DNA of 38,665 nucleotides from Syntrophorhabdaceae bacterium PtaU1.Bin034 (GCA_002067405.1 MVRP01000022.1:1-38665); one strand, 5' to 3'. Counted from the first letter of the stretch, positions 8,667 to 16,311 are shown. The notes: generated by a model from the letters alone, not told the origin. A program made the numbers and translations.

Positions 8667-9151
8667 GACCTGTCCTCCATTCTTGTAAGGCCTTTAAGAA
8701 AATCGACAAAGCCCGTGAAGGAAAGAGCGGCAAAACCGATGGATACCATGAAGACAAAGGGGTAGAAGATCACTTTGAGCGTTTCCGAAACCTCATGGGA
8801 CTCATAAATTTTCATTCCGTACACATAGACCTGCCAGGCCACAATCACGAAAAAGACCATGATGACAAGGTTGGCGAGCTTATCGAGAAAACCGGCGACG
8901 GCGGGCGGGAACCTCTCCGAAAGGATATCGACGACAATGTTGCTTTTTGTTTTCTGGGTAAAGCCCAGGGAAAAGGCGATGACCACCGCACCCAGGAAAG
9001 CGACTATTTCGTAAGTGCCGCGAAAGGGCAGGTGAAAGATTCTGAGAACGACGTTTGCCGTTGCAAGGGTCATGAGGGCGAGAACGGAAATACCGCCCAA
9101 AATAACCAACGCTTTATTGATGTACCTGTTCAGTGATTCGAGAAGCTTCAT
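8663..9151 (-). CDS. dctQ: TRAP transporter small membrane subunit (DctQ family)
   Basis: This 162-aa protein has four predicted membrane helices, near residues 13-35, 46-64, 87-108 and 127-149, as expected for the small TRAP permease subunit. The region Phe-Arg-Gly-Thr-Tyr-Glu-Ile-Val between helices 1 and 2 is the typical DctQ signature. It pairs with DctM to form the inner-membrane unit that docks the binding protein. The ATG at 9151 follows an AGAGGAA-like site. The gene lies between dctP (199 bases upstream, with hairpins in the gap) and dctM (4-base overlap). Confidence 0.9.
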   Translation of the reverse strand: MKLLESLNRYINKALVILGGISVLALMTLATANVVLRIFHLPFRGTYEIVAFLGAVVIAFSLGFTQKTKSNIVVDILSERFPPAVAGFLDKLANLVIMVFFVIVAWQVYVYGMKIYESHEVSETLKVIFYPFVFMVSIGFAALSFTGFVDFLKGLTRMEDRS

Positions 9152-9247
9152 TCATTTCCTCTCTTGGTTCTTGGTATTGTCAAAACATGTCCTGAAAATG
9201 CTTTTTTCAGCACAGATGAATGCTGATGGCTCGCGGACAAAGCCTGC

Positions 9248-9318
9248 CCCGGACACGATCCGGGCACGGATAGATTCTCTCCGACCGGATGCGAGATAGA
9301 GCCACGCATCCGGTCGGC
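9248..9318 (-). terminator. Two hairpins between dctP and dctQ
   Basis: The main hairpin has arms CCGACCGGATGCG (9282-9294) and CGCATCCGGTCGG (9306-9318), a perfect 13-bp stem with an 11-base loop, about 33 bases after the dctP stop. A smaller one follows at 9248-9264 (CCCGGA/TCCGGG). There is no T-run. Such intercistronic hairpins usually protect the upstream message or partly stop transcription, giving more binding protein than membrane subunits. Confidence 0.6.
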
Positions 9319-9350
9319 CCCATCGCCTGCGGGCGAAGGGAAGGAGCCTG

Positions 9351-10385
9351 TCACTTTCCTGCGGCCTGTTTCTCGTACTTGTCTCTCAGCTTGTAGAGAT
9401 CATTCATGATCTGTTCTCCCGGCATCCCCTTCGCTGTCACCCGTTTTACATAGTCGTCGATCATCGGCTTGACGAGCTTTGGTATCTCGGCCTTTTCAGA
9501 GGCCGGAAGCTGAATGACCTGATGATTGTATTTCTGTTTTGACCAGGCAAGTGCTTCCTTTACATGATCGTCCACATATTTCCCCGTCCACTCCGCCTGC
9601 TCTCTCCTCAAATCGTCCAAGACCTTTTTGACGTCTGCGGGAAGGGATGCCCATTTATCTTTGTTCATCACCACGGCGAAGGTCACCACAAAGAGGCTCG
9701 TGTCAGTGGCATAGGGACAATAGGCGGCGAAATTGAAATCCTTAAGGATTTCCATCGAGGAAACAACGCCCTTGACCACGCCTTTCTGAAGGGCTTCGGG
9801 TGTCTCGGACTGAGGCATGGCAATGGGGATACCGCCCAGTCTTTTAACCGCTTCGGCACCCGTTCCCGATACACGCACCTCCATGCCCTTAAGGTCTTTG
9901 AGCGATTTTACGGGTTTCACGGTCATAAAATCCGCCGGAGGACAGGTAAAGGCGGTGAGGAGCTTCACCTTATCGAACTCCTTCGGATATTTCTCGATCA
10001 GGTCGAAAAGGGCCAAGCTGGCGGCCCTGGCACTCGTGAAACCGACGGGTAAGTCAACCGCCTCGGAAACAGGGAACCGTCCTGGTTGGTAGCTCATGGC
10101 AAAGTTGCCGATGTCCGCGGTGCCGGTAATGACACCATCAAAGATGTTCTTGGCAGGAAGGAGGGTGCCGCCCGGAAAAGTCTGGATCTTAACCCTTCCG
10201 TTCGTCCGCTTCTCTACCTCTTTGGCCCATCTTTCCATCTGAACACAGGGAAACGTGGTGGCCGGCGGAAAATTCGCGTAGGTGAGCGTGATCTTTGACT
10301 GGGCTGCCCCCTGATTCGGCACGACGGCACCGATGCCGAATGCCAGGACAAAAATACTTACCAAAAGCGCGATTCTTGTAGTCAT
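9351..10385 (-). CDS. dctP: TRAP transporter periplasmic solute-binding protein (DctP family)
   Basis: The 344-aa product is the extracytoplasmic solute receptor of the TRAP system. It has an N-terminal signal peptide (hydrophobic core about residues 4-22, probable cleavage after Gly-Ala-Ala-Gln). The mature part begins Ile-Thr-Leu-Thr-Tyr-Ala-Asn-Phe and contains the Glu-Val-Arg-Val-Ser-Gly segment, where the family's conserved Arg usually binds the ligand carboxylate. Length and overall pattern fit the TAXI-unrelated DctP class. The ATG at 10385 has a GGGAGG site. Its upstream gap holds a palindrome at 10441-10454. Substrate is unknown; a monocarboxylate of the aromatic pathway is the obvious guess from context. 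Confidence 0.93.
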   Translation of the reverse strand: MTTRIALLVSIFVLAFGIGAVVPNQGAAQSKITLTYANFPPATTFPCVQMERWAKEVEKRTNGRVKIQTFPGGTLLPAKNIFDGVITGTADIGNFAMSYQPGRFPVSEAVDLPVGFTSARAASLALFDLIEKYPKEFDKVKLLTAFTCPPADFMTVKPVKSLKDLKGMEVRVSGTGAEAVKRLGGIPIAMPQSETPEALQKGVVKGVVSSMEILKDFNFAAYCPYATDTSLFVVTFAVVMNKDKWASLPADVKKVLDDLRREQAEWTGKYVDDHVKEALAWSKQKYNHQVIQLPASEKAEIPKLVKPMIDDYVKRVTAKGMPGEQIMNDLYKLRDKYEKQAAGK

Positions 10386-10420
10386 AATGCCTCCCTTCTT
10401 TGTCGTTTAGCCGGCACTGC

Positions 10421-10474
10421 AATGCACCTTGCCCCAACTGCGGACTGCAGTCCGACTTTTATTGTAATGCACCT
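10421..10474. promoter_or_regulatory. Palindrome and direct repeats upstream of dctP
   Basis: A perfect 14-bp palindrome CGGACTGCAGTCCG (10441-10454) lies in the 112-base gap between the epimerase-like gene and dctP. It is flanked by two copies of AATGCACCT (10421-10429 and 10466-10474) spaced 45 bases apart. This could be a separate operator for the TRAP genes. It has no similarity to the GTATAC operator. Confidence 0.35.
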
Positions 10475-10497
10475 GCTCGTTTACCTAATCCCTTTGT

Positions 10498-10935
10498 TTA
10501 CTTCTCCAATGGCGGAACCTGGCTCTTATCGAAATCCCCGTCAAGAAGCTCGGTAAGAATGCCGCACAGCTTGTCCGGGCGCTGAACAAAGGCATAGCGG
10601 TTGCCGAAAAGCTCGCGCGGTTCCTGGTCGATCAACTGCGCCCCCTTGGCCTTCAGTTCTGACAAGGCTTCATCCAGGTTACCCACCTTGTAAGAGATGA
10701 GGAAAACTCCCTCGCCCCTCTTGTCAATGAATTTGGCGACTTCTCCCTTTGGCGACGTTGATTCCATGAACTCGACCGCTACCTCGCCGATATAGTAGCG
10801 GGCAACCTTTATGTATTCCGATTCGGCGATGTACTCTACTTCCGGCACAAGCTGAAAGCTGTCACGATAAATCTGTTTCGTCCTCTCGAGGTCCTTCACT
10901 GCAAAACAAATGTGGTCTATCTTTTGAATCTTCAT
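10498..10935 (-). CDS. VOC-family protein, methylmalonyl-CoA epimerase-like
   Basis: The 145-aa protein has the two beta-alpha-beta-beta-beta modules of the vicinal oxygen chelate fold and follows methylmalonyl-CoA epimerase closely: Asp-His-Ile at 7-9, Ala-Lys-Phe-Ile-Asp-Lys-Arg-Gly-Glu-Gly at 67-76, and a Glu at about 129. Known epimerases have a metal site built from two His, a Gln/Glu and a Glu, and normally carry His-His after Gly-Glu-Gly. Here those positions are Phe78-Leu79, so one metal ligand seems to be lost. It may epimerise a bulkier malonyl-CoA, the product of the mutase encoded further right, or have a different chemistry. The ATG at 10935 has a GGGGTGA site directly after a terminator U-tract. 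A GTATAC operator lies about 80 bases upstream. Family call is firm; activity is not. Confidence 0.8.
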   Translation of the reverse strand: MKIQKIDHICFAVKDLERTKQIYRDSFQLVPEVEYIAESEYIKVARYYIGEVAVEFMESTSPKGEVAKFIDKRGEGVFLISYKVGNLDEALSELKAKGAQLIDQEPRELFGNRYAFVQRPDKLCGILTELLDGDFDKSQVPPLEK

Positions 10936-10950
10936 TGCGCTTCACCCCGC

Positions 10951-10981
10951 AAAAAAAAGGCGTTCCGCCGAAGGGAACGCC
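10951..10981 (-). terminator. Intrinsic terminator just upstream of the epimerase-like gene
   Basis: On the minus strand GGCGTTCC and GGAACGCC form a perfect 8-bp stem with a 7-base loop, followed by eight T residues. It is the best intrinsic terminator in the window. It ends the hcr operon but also sits between the operator at 11016-11030 and the epimerase-like start at 10935, so a transcript starting at that operator must pass through it. Confidence 0.85.
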
Positions 10982-11015
10982 ATCGTTTGTGGTACACGCC
11001 ATTGTGTTCAGTCCC

Positions 11016-11030
11016 TGTATACAGTATACA
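11016..11030. promoter_or_regulatory. GTATAC-N-GTATAC operator, copy 1
   Basis: The sequence TGTATACAGTATACA is a perfect 15-bp inverted repeat. Read on the minus strand it contains TATACT, a good -10 element, although the -35 is poor. The same core occurs at 14965-14977 and 23757-23769. It is the probable site of the GntR/FCD regulator encoded at 22993-23706. Confidence 0.72.
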
Positions 11031-11109
11031 AAGTATGGAACGAGCATTCTGGTAACCTGTTCCCGGAAATTCTTCCTGAGCACAGTCGAAGTCGTCCCCG
11101 CCGGCGCCA

Positions 11110-13392
11110 TCATTTTTTCTTTTTATTTTTCTCTTCTATCGCGTTAAGTACCTTGTCCGGTGTTATGGGATAATCCTTGATCGGCGCACCTATGGCGTTG
11201 CAAATGGCTGAAACGTAAGCTTGTGCAGCCGACATTGCAACAGACATTCCCGCTTCCTTTGCTCCGTAGGGACCTGTGGGATCATGGCTCTCGATGATAA
11301 TGGAGTTGATTTTCGGCATATCGGGTGCAAGAGGCAATCTGTATTCCATCTGGCCTGGGTTGAGGAGCCTTCCGCCGTCCCATATATGGTATTCGGTAAG
11401 CATGCCGCCCTGTCCGCCCATGGTTAATCCGCCCTCGAACTGACCTTCGAGGACTTTCGGGTTAAGGGCAAAACCAACGTCCTGCGATGCCCAGGTCTCC
11501 AACACATCTACCAGCCCGGTCTCCGGGTCAACTTTCACCTCTACGATAGTGGTGCCGAAGGAGAAGGTCTCGCTCAATTGGCCGTAAGGATTCTCCACCC
11601 ACTCCCGACGGGGGTCAACGTTGGGCCAGTATGAGCCTTCGCCGTTTATCGGCTGCCCCTTGCTAAGGGCAATACGAATGGCGCGGGTTATCGGCATGGA
11701 CCTGTCCGGCTCACCTTTTACGAAAATCTTTCGGTCTCTGGCAGTCAGCTCATCGGGTGTGGCCTCCAGCGGGCCCGAGGCGATCCGGAAGAGCTTTTCC
11801 TTTGCATCCTTTGCCGCAAGCCTTACCGCGTTCCCCCCGACAAGGGTCTCGCACATTGAATACGACCCCGGGTCGCTCGGCGTCACCTCAGTATCGGCGC
11901 TGATGAGTTGGACGTCCTCGGGCAGAATGCCCAATTCTTCGGCAGCTATCTGGACGAGCATGTTGTCGTTTCCCTGGCCGTTGTCGACGACGCCCGAAAT
12001 AACGGTGGCGCCGCCGTCTTCATTGAACTTTACAAAGGCCGAGGAGCCGCCTCTGATGCCCATGGGAAACCCGGTCTGAACAGAATTGCATCCTATGCCG
12101 ATGCCGTGGAACGGGGGAAGCTTGCCCCATTTCTCCTTCCACCCCGCCTGCTCCGCGGTCTTCTGGATCGACTCCGTCATGCCGCAGCTCTGAACGAAAG
12201 ATTTGGTGGGTGTGTAATCCCCTGTCTGGCGGGCATTTCTCAATCTCATCTCCACAAGGTCTATCCCCAGCTCCTGGCCGATCATATCAAGCTGGAGGTC
12301 GACGCCGCAGGCGAATGCCCGGCCGTGGGTTCTGAACATGCCCCTGATCGGTTTGTTTGTGAAGACGCGGTAGCCGTTATACCGCACATTCTCCATCCGA
12401 TACGCCTGCTCCATACAGAGGAAAGGAACGCTCACGGCGATGGGACCGGTGCTCGAATAGGCCCCTCCATCCATGTGACACGTAATGTCCCGTGAAACGA
12501 CCCGTCCTTCGCGATCCACCCCTGTTTTGATTGTCGCGATCATTGAATGGGCCTGGCGGGTGGCGACGGTATTCTCCTCCCTGGTGTAGACGATCTTCAC
12601 GGGCTGACGGGCTTTGCGGGCGAGCAGGGCGCAGATAACGTCTGCGGGAGATATCTCGGAGCGTCCCCCAAAGGCGCCTCCGATGGTAACCTTTCGTACC
12701 CTCACTTTGTTGAGGGGCATTTTGAGACAGTTGGAGAGCGGTTTTGACTTCAAGTGCGGTCCTGCATTGGGCATCCAGATGTCGAGGTTGCCCGAACTGT
12801 CGAACTGGGCAAGCACCGCATAGGGCTCGGCCTGGAAATAGGATTCTTCCGGGGCACTGAAAACGTCCTCCCGCACATAATAGGAGGACGCGAAACCTTT
12901 CTCCACGTCACCCACGTCGATCTTCACGTGAACATTGATGTTGCCGGGATTGGTCTCATGTATGAGGACGGCATTCGGGGCAAGAGCCTGCTCCATGGTG
13001 AAGACGGCGGGTAACTCTTCGTACTCCACCTTGATCAAATCGAGTGCTTCCAGGGCCGTGTCTTCATCTACTGCTGCAACGGCGGCAACTTCCTCACCGA
13101 TGAAACGCACCTTGTCGGAGGGAAGAAAGGCCTGGTCCTGAGTGTAGCGGAAGACACCCCATTTCTCGCCGGAGCTGTCGGCGTGCGTGACAACCGCTCT
13201 GACGCCCGGCAGCAGCTCGGCCTTTGATGTGTCAATCCTCAGGATTCGCGCGTGGGCATAAGGTGATCTCAGCACCTTTCCCACAAGCATGCGGGGCAGG
13301 GAGAGATCGGCAGTGAAGAGCGCTTCGCCGCTTGCTTTCGCGCTGGTATCGACCCTCTTGGTGCTTTTTCCTACAACGGACAGATCTCCCAT
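11110..13392 (-). CDS. hcrA: Molybdenum subunit of a 4-hydroxybenzoyl-CoA-reductase-type enzyme
   Basis: This 760-aa protein is the large molybdopterin-cytosine-dinucleotide subunit of the xanthine oxidase family. In 4-hydroxybenzoyl-CoA reductase it removes the ring hydroxyl reductively, using ferredoxin electrons. Visible motifs are Gly-Gly-Ala-Phe-Gly-Gly-Arg (Mo-cofactor binding), Gly-Gln-Gly-Asn, and near the C-terminus Gly-Pro-Tyr-Gly-Ala-Lys-Glu-Ala-Gly with the presumed active-site Glu at about 713. Length is close to known HcrA (about 770 aa). It follows the [2Fe-2S] subunit by two bases in an operon hcrB-hcrC-hcrA. The assignment to the reductase branch, not a generic hydroxylase, rests mainly on the special HcrB subunit beside it. 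The substrate could be 4-hydroxybenzoyl-CoA or, from the context, another aryl-CoA such as 2-aminobenzoyl-CoA; the latter is inference. Confidence 0.85.
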   Translation of the reverse strand: MGDLSVVGKSTKRVDTSAKASGEALFTADLSLPRMLVGKVLRSPYAHARILRIDTSKAELLPGVRAVVTHADSSGEKWGVFRYTQDQAFLPSDKVRFIGEEVAAVAAVDEDTALEALDLIKVEYEELPAVFTMEQALAPNAVLIHETNPGNINVHVKIDVGDVEKGFASSYYVREDVFSAPEESYFQAEPYAVLAQFDSSGNLDIWMPNAGPHLKSKPLSNCLKMPLNKVRVRKVTIGGAFGGRSEISPADVICALLARKARQPVKIVYTREENTVATRQAHSMIATIKTGVDREGRVVSRDITCHMDGGAYSSTGPIAVSVPFLCMEQAYRMENVRYNGYRVFTNKPIRGMFRTHGRAFACGVDLQLDMIGQELGIDLVEMRLRNARQTGDYTPTKSFVQSCGMTESIQKTAEQAGWKEKWGKLPPFHGIGIGCNSVQTGFPMGIRGGSSAFVKFNEDGGATVISGVVDNGQGNDNMLVQIAAEELGILPEDVQLISADTEVTPSDPGSYSMCETLVGGNAVRLAAKDAKEKLFRIASGPLEATPDELTARDRKIFVKGEPDRSMPITRAIRIALSKGQPINGEGSYWPNVDPRREWVENPYGQLSETFSFGTTIVEVKVDPETGLVDVLETWASQDVGFALNPKVLEGQFEGGLTMGGQGGMLTEYHIWDGGRLLNPGQMEYRLPLAPDMPKINSIIIESHDPTGPYGAKEAGMSVAMSAAQAYVSAICNAIGAPIKDYPITPDKVLNAIEEKNKKKK

Positions 13393-13394
13393 TT

Positions 13395-13877
13395 TTATTT
13401 CTCCTTACCTGATGCGGCCTTGACCGCCTCTATTATTTTTGTATAGCCGGTGCACCGGCATACATTCCCCGAGAGCCCGTGCCGTATTTCGTCTTCTGTC
13501 GGGTTGGGCTGTCGGTCCAGAAGCGCCTTGGCAGTGAGTATCATGCCGGATGTACAGAAACCGCACTGAATGGCGTGATGCTCGACAAACGCCTCCTGAA
13601 GCGGATGCAACTTACCGTTGGACGCGAGACCCTCGATTGTCGTGATTTCCCTGTCCCGGGCGTCGAGCGCGAGGAGGAGACACGATCGGACCGGGGCGCC
13701 GTCCAGAAGGACCGTGCATGTTCCGCATGCGCCCTGGCCGCAGCTTTCCTTTGCGCCCGTAAGGTGAAGATGTTCTCTCAACACCTCCAGGAGGGTTTCA
13801 TAGGGATACGCAAGAACCTGATGTACCTGTCCGTTTACCTTCAGAACAAAATTGGTTTTGCCGATCTTTGTCATCAT
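13395..13877 (-). CDS. hcrC: [2Fe-2S] subunit of the Hcr-type reductase
   Basis: The 160-aa protein carries two [2Fe-2S] clusters that pass electrons between the FAD/[4Fe-4S] subunit and molybdenum. The plant-type cluster uses Cys46, Cys51, Cys54 and Cys66, and the second uses Cys105, Cys108, Cys140 and Cys142 in the usual Cys-Gly-Phe-Cys and Cys-Arg-Cys-Thr-Gly motifs. All eight ligands are present and the length is standard. Its start overlaps the hcrB stop by four bases (ATGA), and hcrA follows two bases after its stop, so the three subunits are tightly coupled. Confidence 0.92.
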   Translation of the reverse strand: MMTKIGKTNFVLKVNGQVHQVLAYPYETLLEVLREHLHLTGAKESCGQGACGTCTVLLDGAPVRSCLLLALDARDREITTIEGLASNGKLHPLQEAFVEHHAIQCGFCTSGMILTAKALLDRQPNPTEDEIRHGLSGNVCRCTGYTKIIEAVKAASGKEK

Positions 13878-14875
13878 ACATTTGCCTCCTGGGCATCGCG
13901 AAGGGCTTCCTCGATTGCCCGTTTGGTAAAAACCGTCACCATTTTTCTCCTGTAAGAGCCGGGAAGGGCAAGGTTGTCTATTGGTTTTGCTGCCCGTAAA
14001 GCTGCTTCGGCAGCCTTTTCGACCTGAGCCTTGTCCGGGCGTGTTCCTATCAGGAAAGATGATGCCTTTTCAACGAGAACGGGAGCCGGACCGACTGCGC
14101 CGATCACGACCCTGGCCTCCTCAATGACACCTTTTTTCGAAAGGGAAACGAACACCGACGCGGATGCGAGAGGGTACTCGAGGCCTTTTCTCATCCTCAG
14201 TTTCTGATAGGAAGAACCGTATGTTCCCTTGGGAATAGGGATCATGATGTCGGTGAGCAGCTCGTCGTCGTTGATATGCAAAGGGTTCTTTCCTTTGCCG
14301 GAGAAGAGCTCCGCAACCGATATTGTCCTCGATCCGCCCGCCTTCTGGAGCACGGCTTGTGCGTTGAATGCGATGAGCGAGGGGGCGAGGTCCCCCTGAT
14401 AGACACTTAAACAGTATTTGCCGCCCTTAATGGCCTGACAAACTTTTCCTCCCTGTTTCAGGCAATGAGGTGCGGCATCCCTCACAAGCTGAGACTGATT
14501 GTAAAAGAGACAGCGGGTGTCCTGAAGGAGATTGCCGCCGATAGTGGCAATATTCTGAATCGGGGGTGCGCCGACGAGACCCGCGGACTGGCTGATACTT
14601 TTAAAAGCCTGCGAAATATCGGGTGATTCAATGATTTCACGAAGCGTCGTGCCCGCAGAGATAACAATCTGGCCTTTTTTTTCCCTGATTCCGGTAAACC
14701 CCGCCAGTCCCCCGAGGCTCATCACGTAATCCGGGGTTACGAGCCTTTGTCGCAAACGATTGATTATGTCCGTTCCTCCGGCAACTATCTTTATCTTCCC
14801 CTGATGCCGGATCATCAGGTCGAGGGCCTGGTCTTTTGTTGTCGGACCGAGGTATTGAAATGGTGGTAACCTCAT
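13874..14875 (-). CDS. hcrB: FAD and [4Fe-4S] subunit of the Hcr-type reductase
   Basis: This 333-aa protein has the FAD motifs of the family (Ala-Gly-Gly-Thr-Asp at 32-36; Thr-Ile-Gly-Gly-Asn at 111-115). Right after the second it has an insert of about 40 residues with four Cys at 122, 138, 146 and 155. The spacing C-x15-C-x7-C-x8-C, and even the residue numbers, are those I recall for the extra [4Fe-4S] cluster of Thauera aromatica HcrB. Ordinary xanthine-oxidase-type FAD subunits lack it. That cluster lets ferredoxin drive the enzyme backwards, as a reductase. This is the strongest evidence that the operon encodes a low-potential reductase. It is the first gene of the operon, about 90 bases from the GTATAC operator in the shared control region. 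Confidence 0.93.
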   Translation of the reverse strand: MRLPPFQYLGPTTKDQALDLMIRHQGKIKIVAGGTDIINRLRQRLVTPDYVMSLGGLAGFTGIREKKGQIVISAGTTLREIIESPDISQAFKSISQSAGLVGAPPIQNIATIGGNLLQDTRCLFYNQSQLVRDAAPHCLKQGGKVCQAIKGGKYCLSVYQGDLAPSLIAFNAQAVLQKAGGSRTISVAELFSGKGKNPLHINDDELLTDIMIPIPKGTYGSSYQKLRMRKGLEYPLASASVFVSLSKKGVIEEARVVIGAVGPAPVLVEKASSFLIGTRPDKAQVEKAAEAALRAAKPIDNLALPGSYRRKMVTVFTKRAIEEALRDAQEANV

Positions 14876-14921
14876 CGTGCTCTTCCTCCTGTTTACTATC
14901 CTGTATTACGCTCAAAAGTTC

Positions 14922-14951
14922 TTGACAAATAATGCCATGTTTCACTATACT
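14922..14951 (+). promoter_or_regulatory. Sigma-70 promoter for the CoA-transferase operon
   Basis: TTGACA (14922-14927) and TATACT (14946-14951) are spaced by 18 bases, giving a near-consensus promoter reading to the right. The expected start near 14958 is only a few bases before the operator at 14965-14977, as for a simple repression site. The untranslated leader to the ATG at 15096 would be about 140 bases. Confidence 0.65.
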
Positions 14952-14964
14952 GGAACGGTATATG

Positions 14965-14977
14965 GTATACCGTATAC
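14965..14977. promoter_or_regulatory. GTATAC-N-GTATAC operator, copy 2
   Basis: GTATAC-C-GTATAC lies between two oppositely directed promoters in the hcrB/CoA-transferase control region. The flank has a further partial copy (GGTATATGGTATACC overlaps its left half). Repressor bound here would block both transcripts at or just after their start points. Confidence 0.72.
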
Positions 14978-14994
14978 AAATATAATATTTCAAC

Positions 14995-15024
14995 ATATTA
15001 CCGGGTATCATGTAGTGGTGTCAA
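14995..15024 (-). promoter_or_regulatory. Candidate sigma-70 promoter for the hcr operon
   Basis: On the minus strand TTGACA (15019-15024) and TAATAT (14995-15000) are spaced by 18 bases. The -35 is perfect and the -10 matches at four of six bases. The start would fall near 14988, so the two divergent operons have overlapping, face-to-face promoters with the operator between the start points. Confidence 0.5.
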
Positions 15025-15095
15025 TCTAAAAAGTAGGGTAAGCGAAATTTCTCCCTGCACGGATTTTAAATGAGCATTCCCATAAGGAGGAGTTA

Positions 15096-16286
15096 ATGGA
15101 TATTTTCAGAAATATGACGATGTTGTCTCTTGAACAGGCTACGGTGCTTCCCTACTTGAGCTACCGGCTTGCAATGGACGGAATACGGGTGATACGCCTC
15201 GAGCATCCGGTCTACGGCGATCCCAATAGGATGATCGGAGAGAACCGGCTGGGTGAAGAAAGGATGAATACTTACTTCATGGCCATAAATGCAGGGAAAA
15301 AGGCGGTTACCCTCAACCTTGGTTCGCCCCGGGGGCAGGAATTGCTGAAAGAGCTTCTTGTCAAGCTGAAGGTCGATATATTTGCCACGAACCAGCTTCC
15401 CCGAAACTACGAGAAGCTCGGGATAGACTACGAGACGCTGAAGGCCGTTAAACCGAATCTCGTCTGGGTGGGACTTACCGGGTTCGGGCCAGAGAGCAAC
15501 GAGGCAGCCTACGACCCGATTCTGCAGGCCAGAGGAGGGCTTATGGAACTGACCGGCAACGCCGGGGAAGATCCCCAGGTGCTCGGAATCCCGCTGCCTG
15601 ATATGGGCACGAGCGAGCATGCATACGGCCTTGTTATGAAAGCCCTTTGTAAAGGGGCAATGACAGGTGAAGGTGAAAGAATTGACGTATCCATGTTCAT
15701 GTCCACCACCTCATGGCTCACTGTAGCCGCAACCCTGACCAAATCTTTCGGTAACAAGATCACCCGCCGCGGCAATACCCACGAGTTTTTTGCGCCTGTC
15801 TCAGTGTACGAAACAAAGGATGGCTACGTTTACCTGGCTGTAGGAAATGACCGGCAATGGAGCTCCTTTACCCAGCTTCCCGGCTTTGAAAAACTTGTAC
15901 GGCCCGAGTACGAAAAGAACAAGGGTCGAATCAGCGACGTAACGAACCTTAACCGGCAGATCAACGAGTGCACGAAGACGAAGAAGACGGACGAGATGAT
16001 AGAAATGTGCAACAAGGCGACCATCGCCATATCGAGGGTCAACACTATCGAAGAGGTCCTTGAGGACCCATATGTGAAGAAAGCGCTTCTTACCTCGACG
16101 GATCCTGTTACCAAGACGAAGATATGGATGGCACCGCCGCCTTTTATGACATCTTTCCTAAAAGAGAGCGGTCAGCAAATGACGTTTCCGCCCAGGTTCG
16201 GCGAGCATAACAGCGAGATATACAGTTCGATCCTGGGCTACACCGAAGCACAGCTCAAGGAGTTCCGGGAAAAAGAGGTCATCTGA
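15096..16286 (+). CDS. Class III CoA-transferase (CaiB/BaiF family)
   Basis: The 396-aa protein moves CoA between carboxylates through an aspartyl-CoA anhydride. The likely catalytic Asp is in Leu-Pro-Asp-Met-Gly-Thr, at about residue 169. The family's N-terminal Rossmann-like part (Gly-Ile-Arg-Val-Ile-Arg-Leu-Glu) and the Gly-Leu-Thr-Gly-Phe-Gly segment are clear. The ATG at 15096 has an AAGGAGGAG site. It is the first gene of a nine-gene series with MeaB, acyl-CoA dehydrogenases, ETF and FixCX. In the anaerobic indoleacetate pathway of Aromatoleum aromaticum a transferase of this family, IaaL, makes phenylsuccinyl-type CoA esters, which would feed the B12 mutase. The same role is plausible here. 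Alternatives are a succinyl-CoA:benzylsuccinate- or mesaconate-type transferase. Confidence 0.9.
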   Translation: MDIFRNMTMLSLEQATVLPYLSYRLAMDGIRVIRLEHPVYGDPNRMIGENRLGEERMNTYFMAINAGKKAVTLNLGSPRGQELLKELLVKLKVDIFATNQLPRNYEKLGIDYETLKAVKPNLVWVGLTGFGPESNEAAYDPILQARGGLMELTGNAGEDPQVLGIPLPDMGTSEHAYGLVMKALCKGAMTGEGERIDVSMFMSTTSWLTVAATLTKSFGNKITRRGNTHEFFAPVSVYETKDGYVYLAVGNDRQWSSFTQLPGFEKLVRPEYEKNKGRISDVTNLNRQINECTKTKKTDEMIEMCNKATIAISRVNTIEEVLEDPYVKKALLTSTDPVTKTKIWMAPPPFMTSFLKESGQQMTFPPRFGEHNSEIYSSILGYTEAQLKEFREKEVI

Positions 16287-16311
16287 CGAGCAGCAGAGTA
16301 CCGGGTGTGTC

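Noticed and set aside
10862..11003. Possible leader peptide spanning the terminator before the epimerase-like gene
   Set aside because: The frame starting near 11003 has no good ribosome site, no run of regulatory codons and runs into the downstream gene out of frame.
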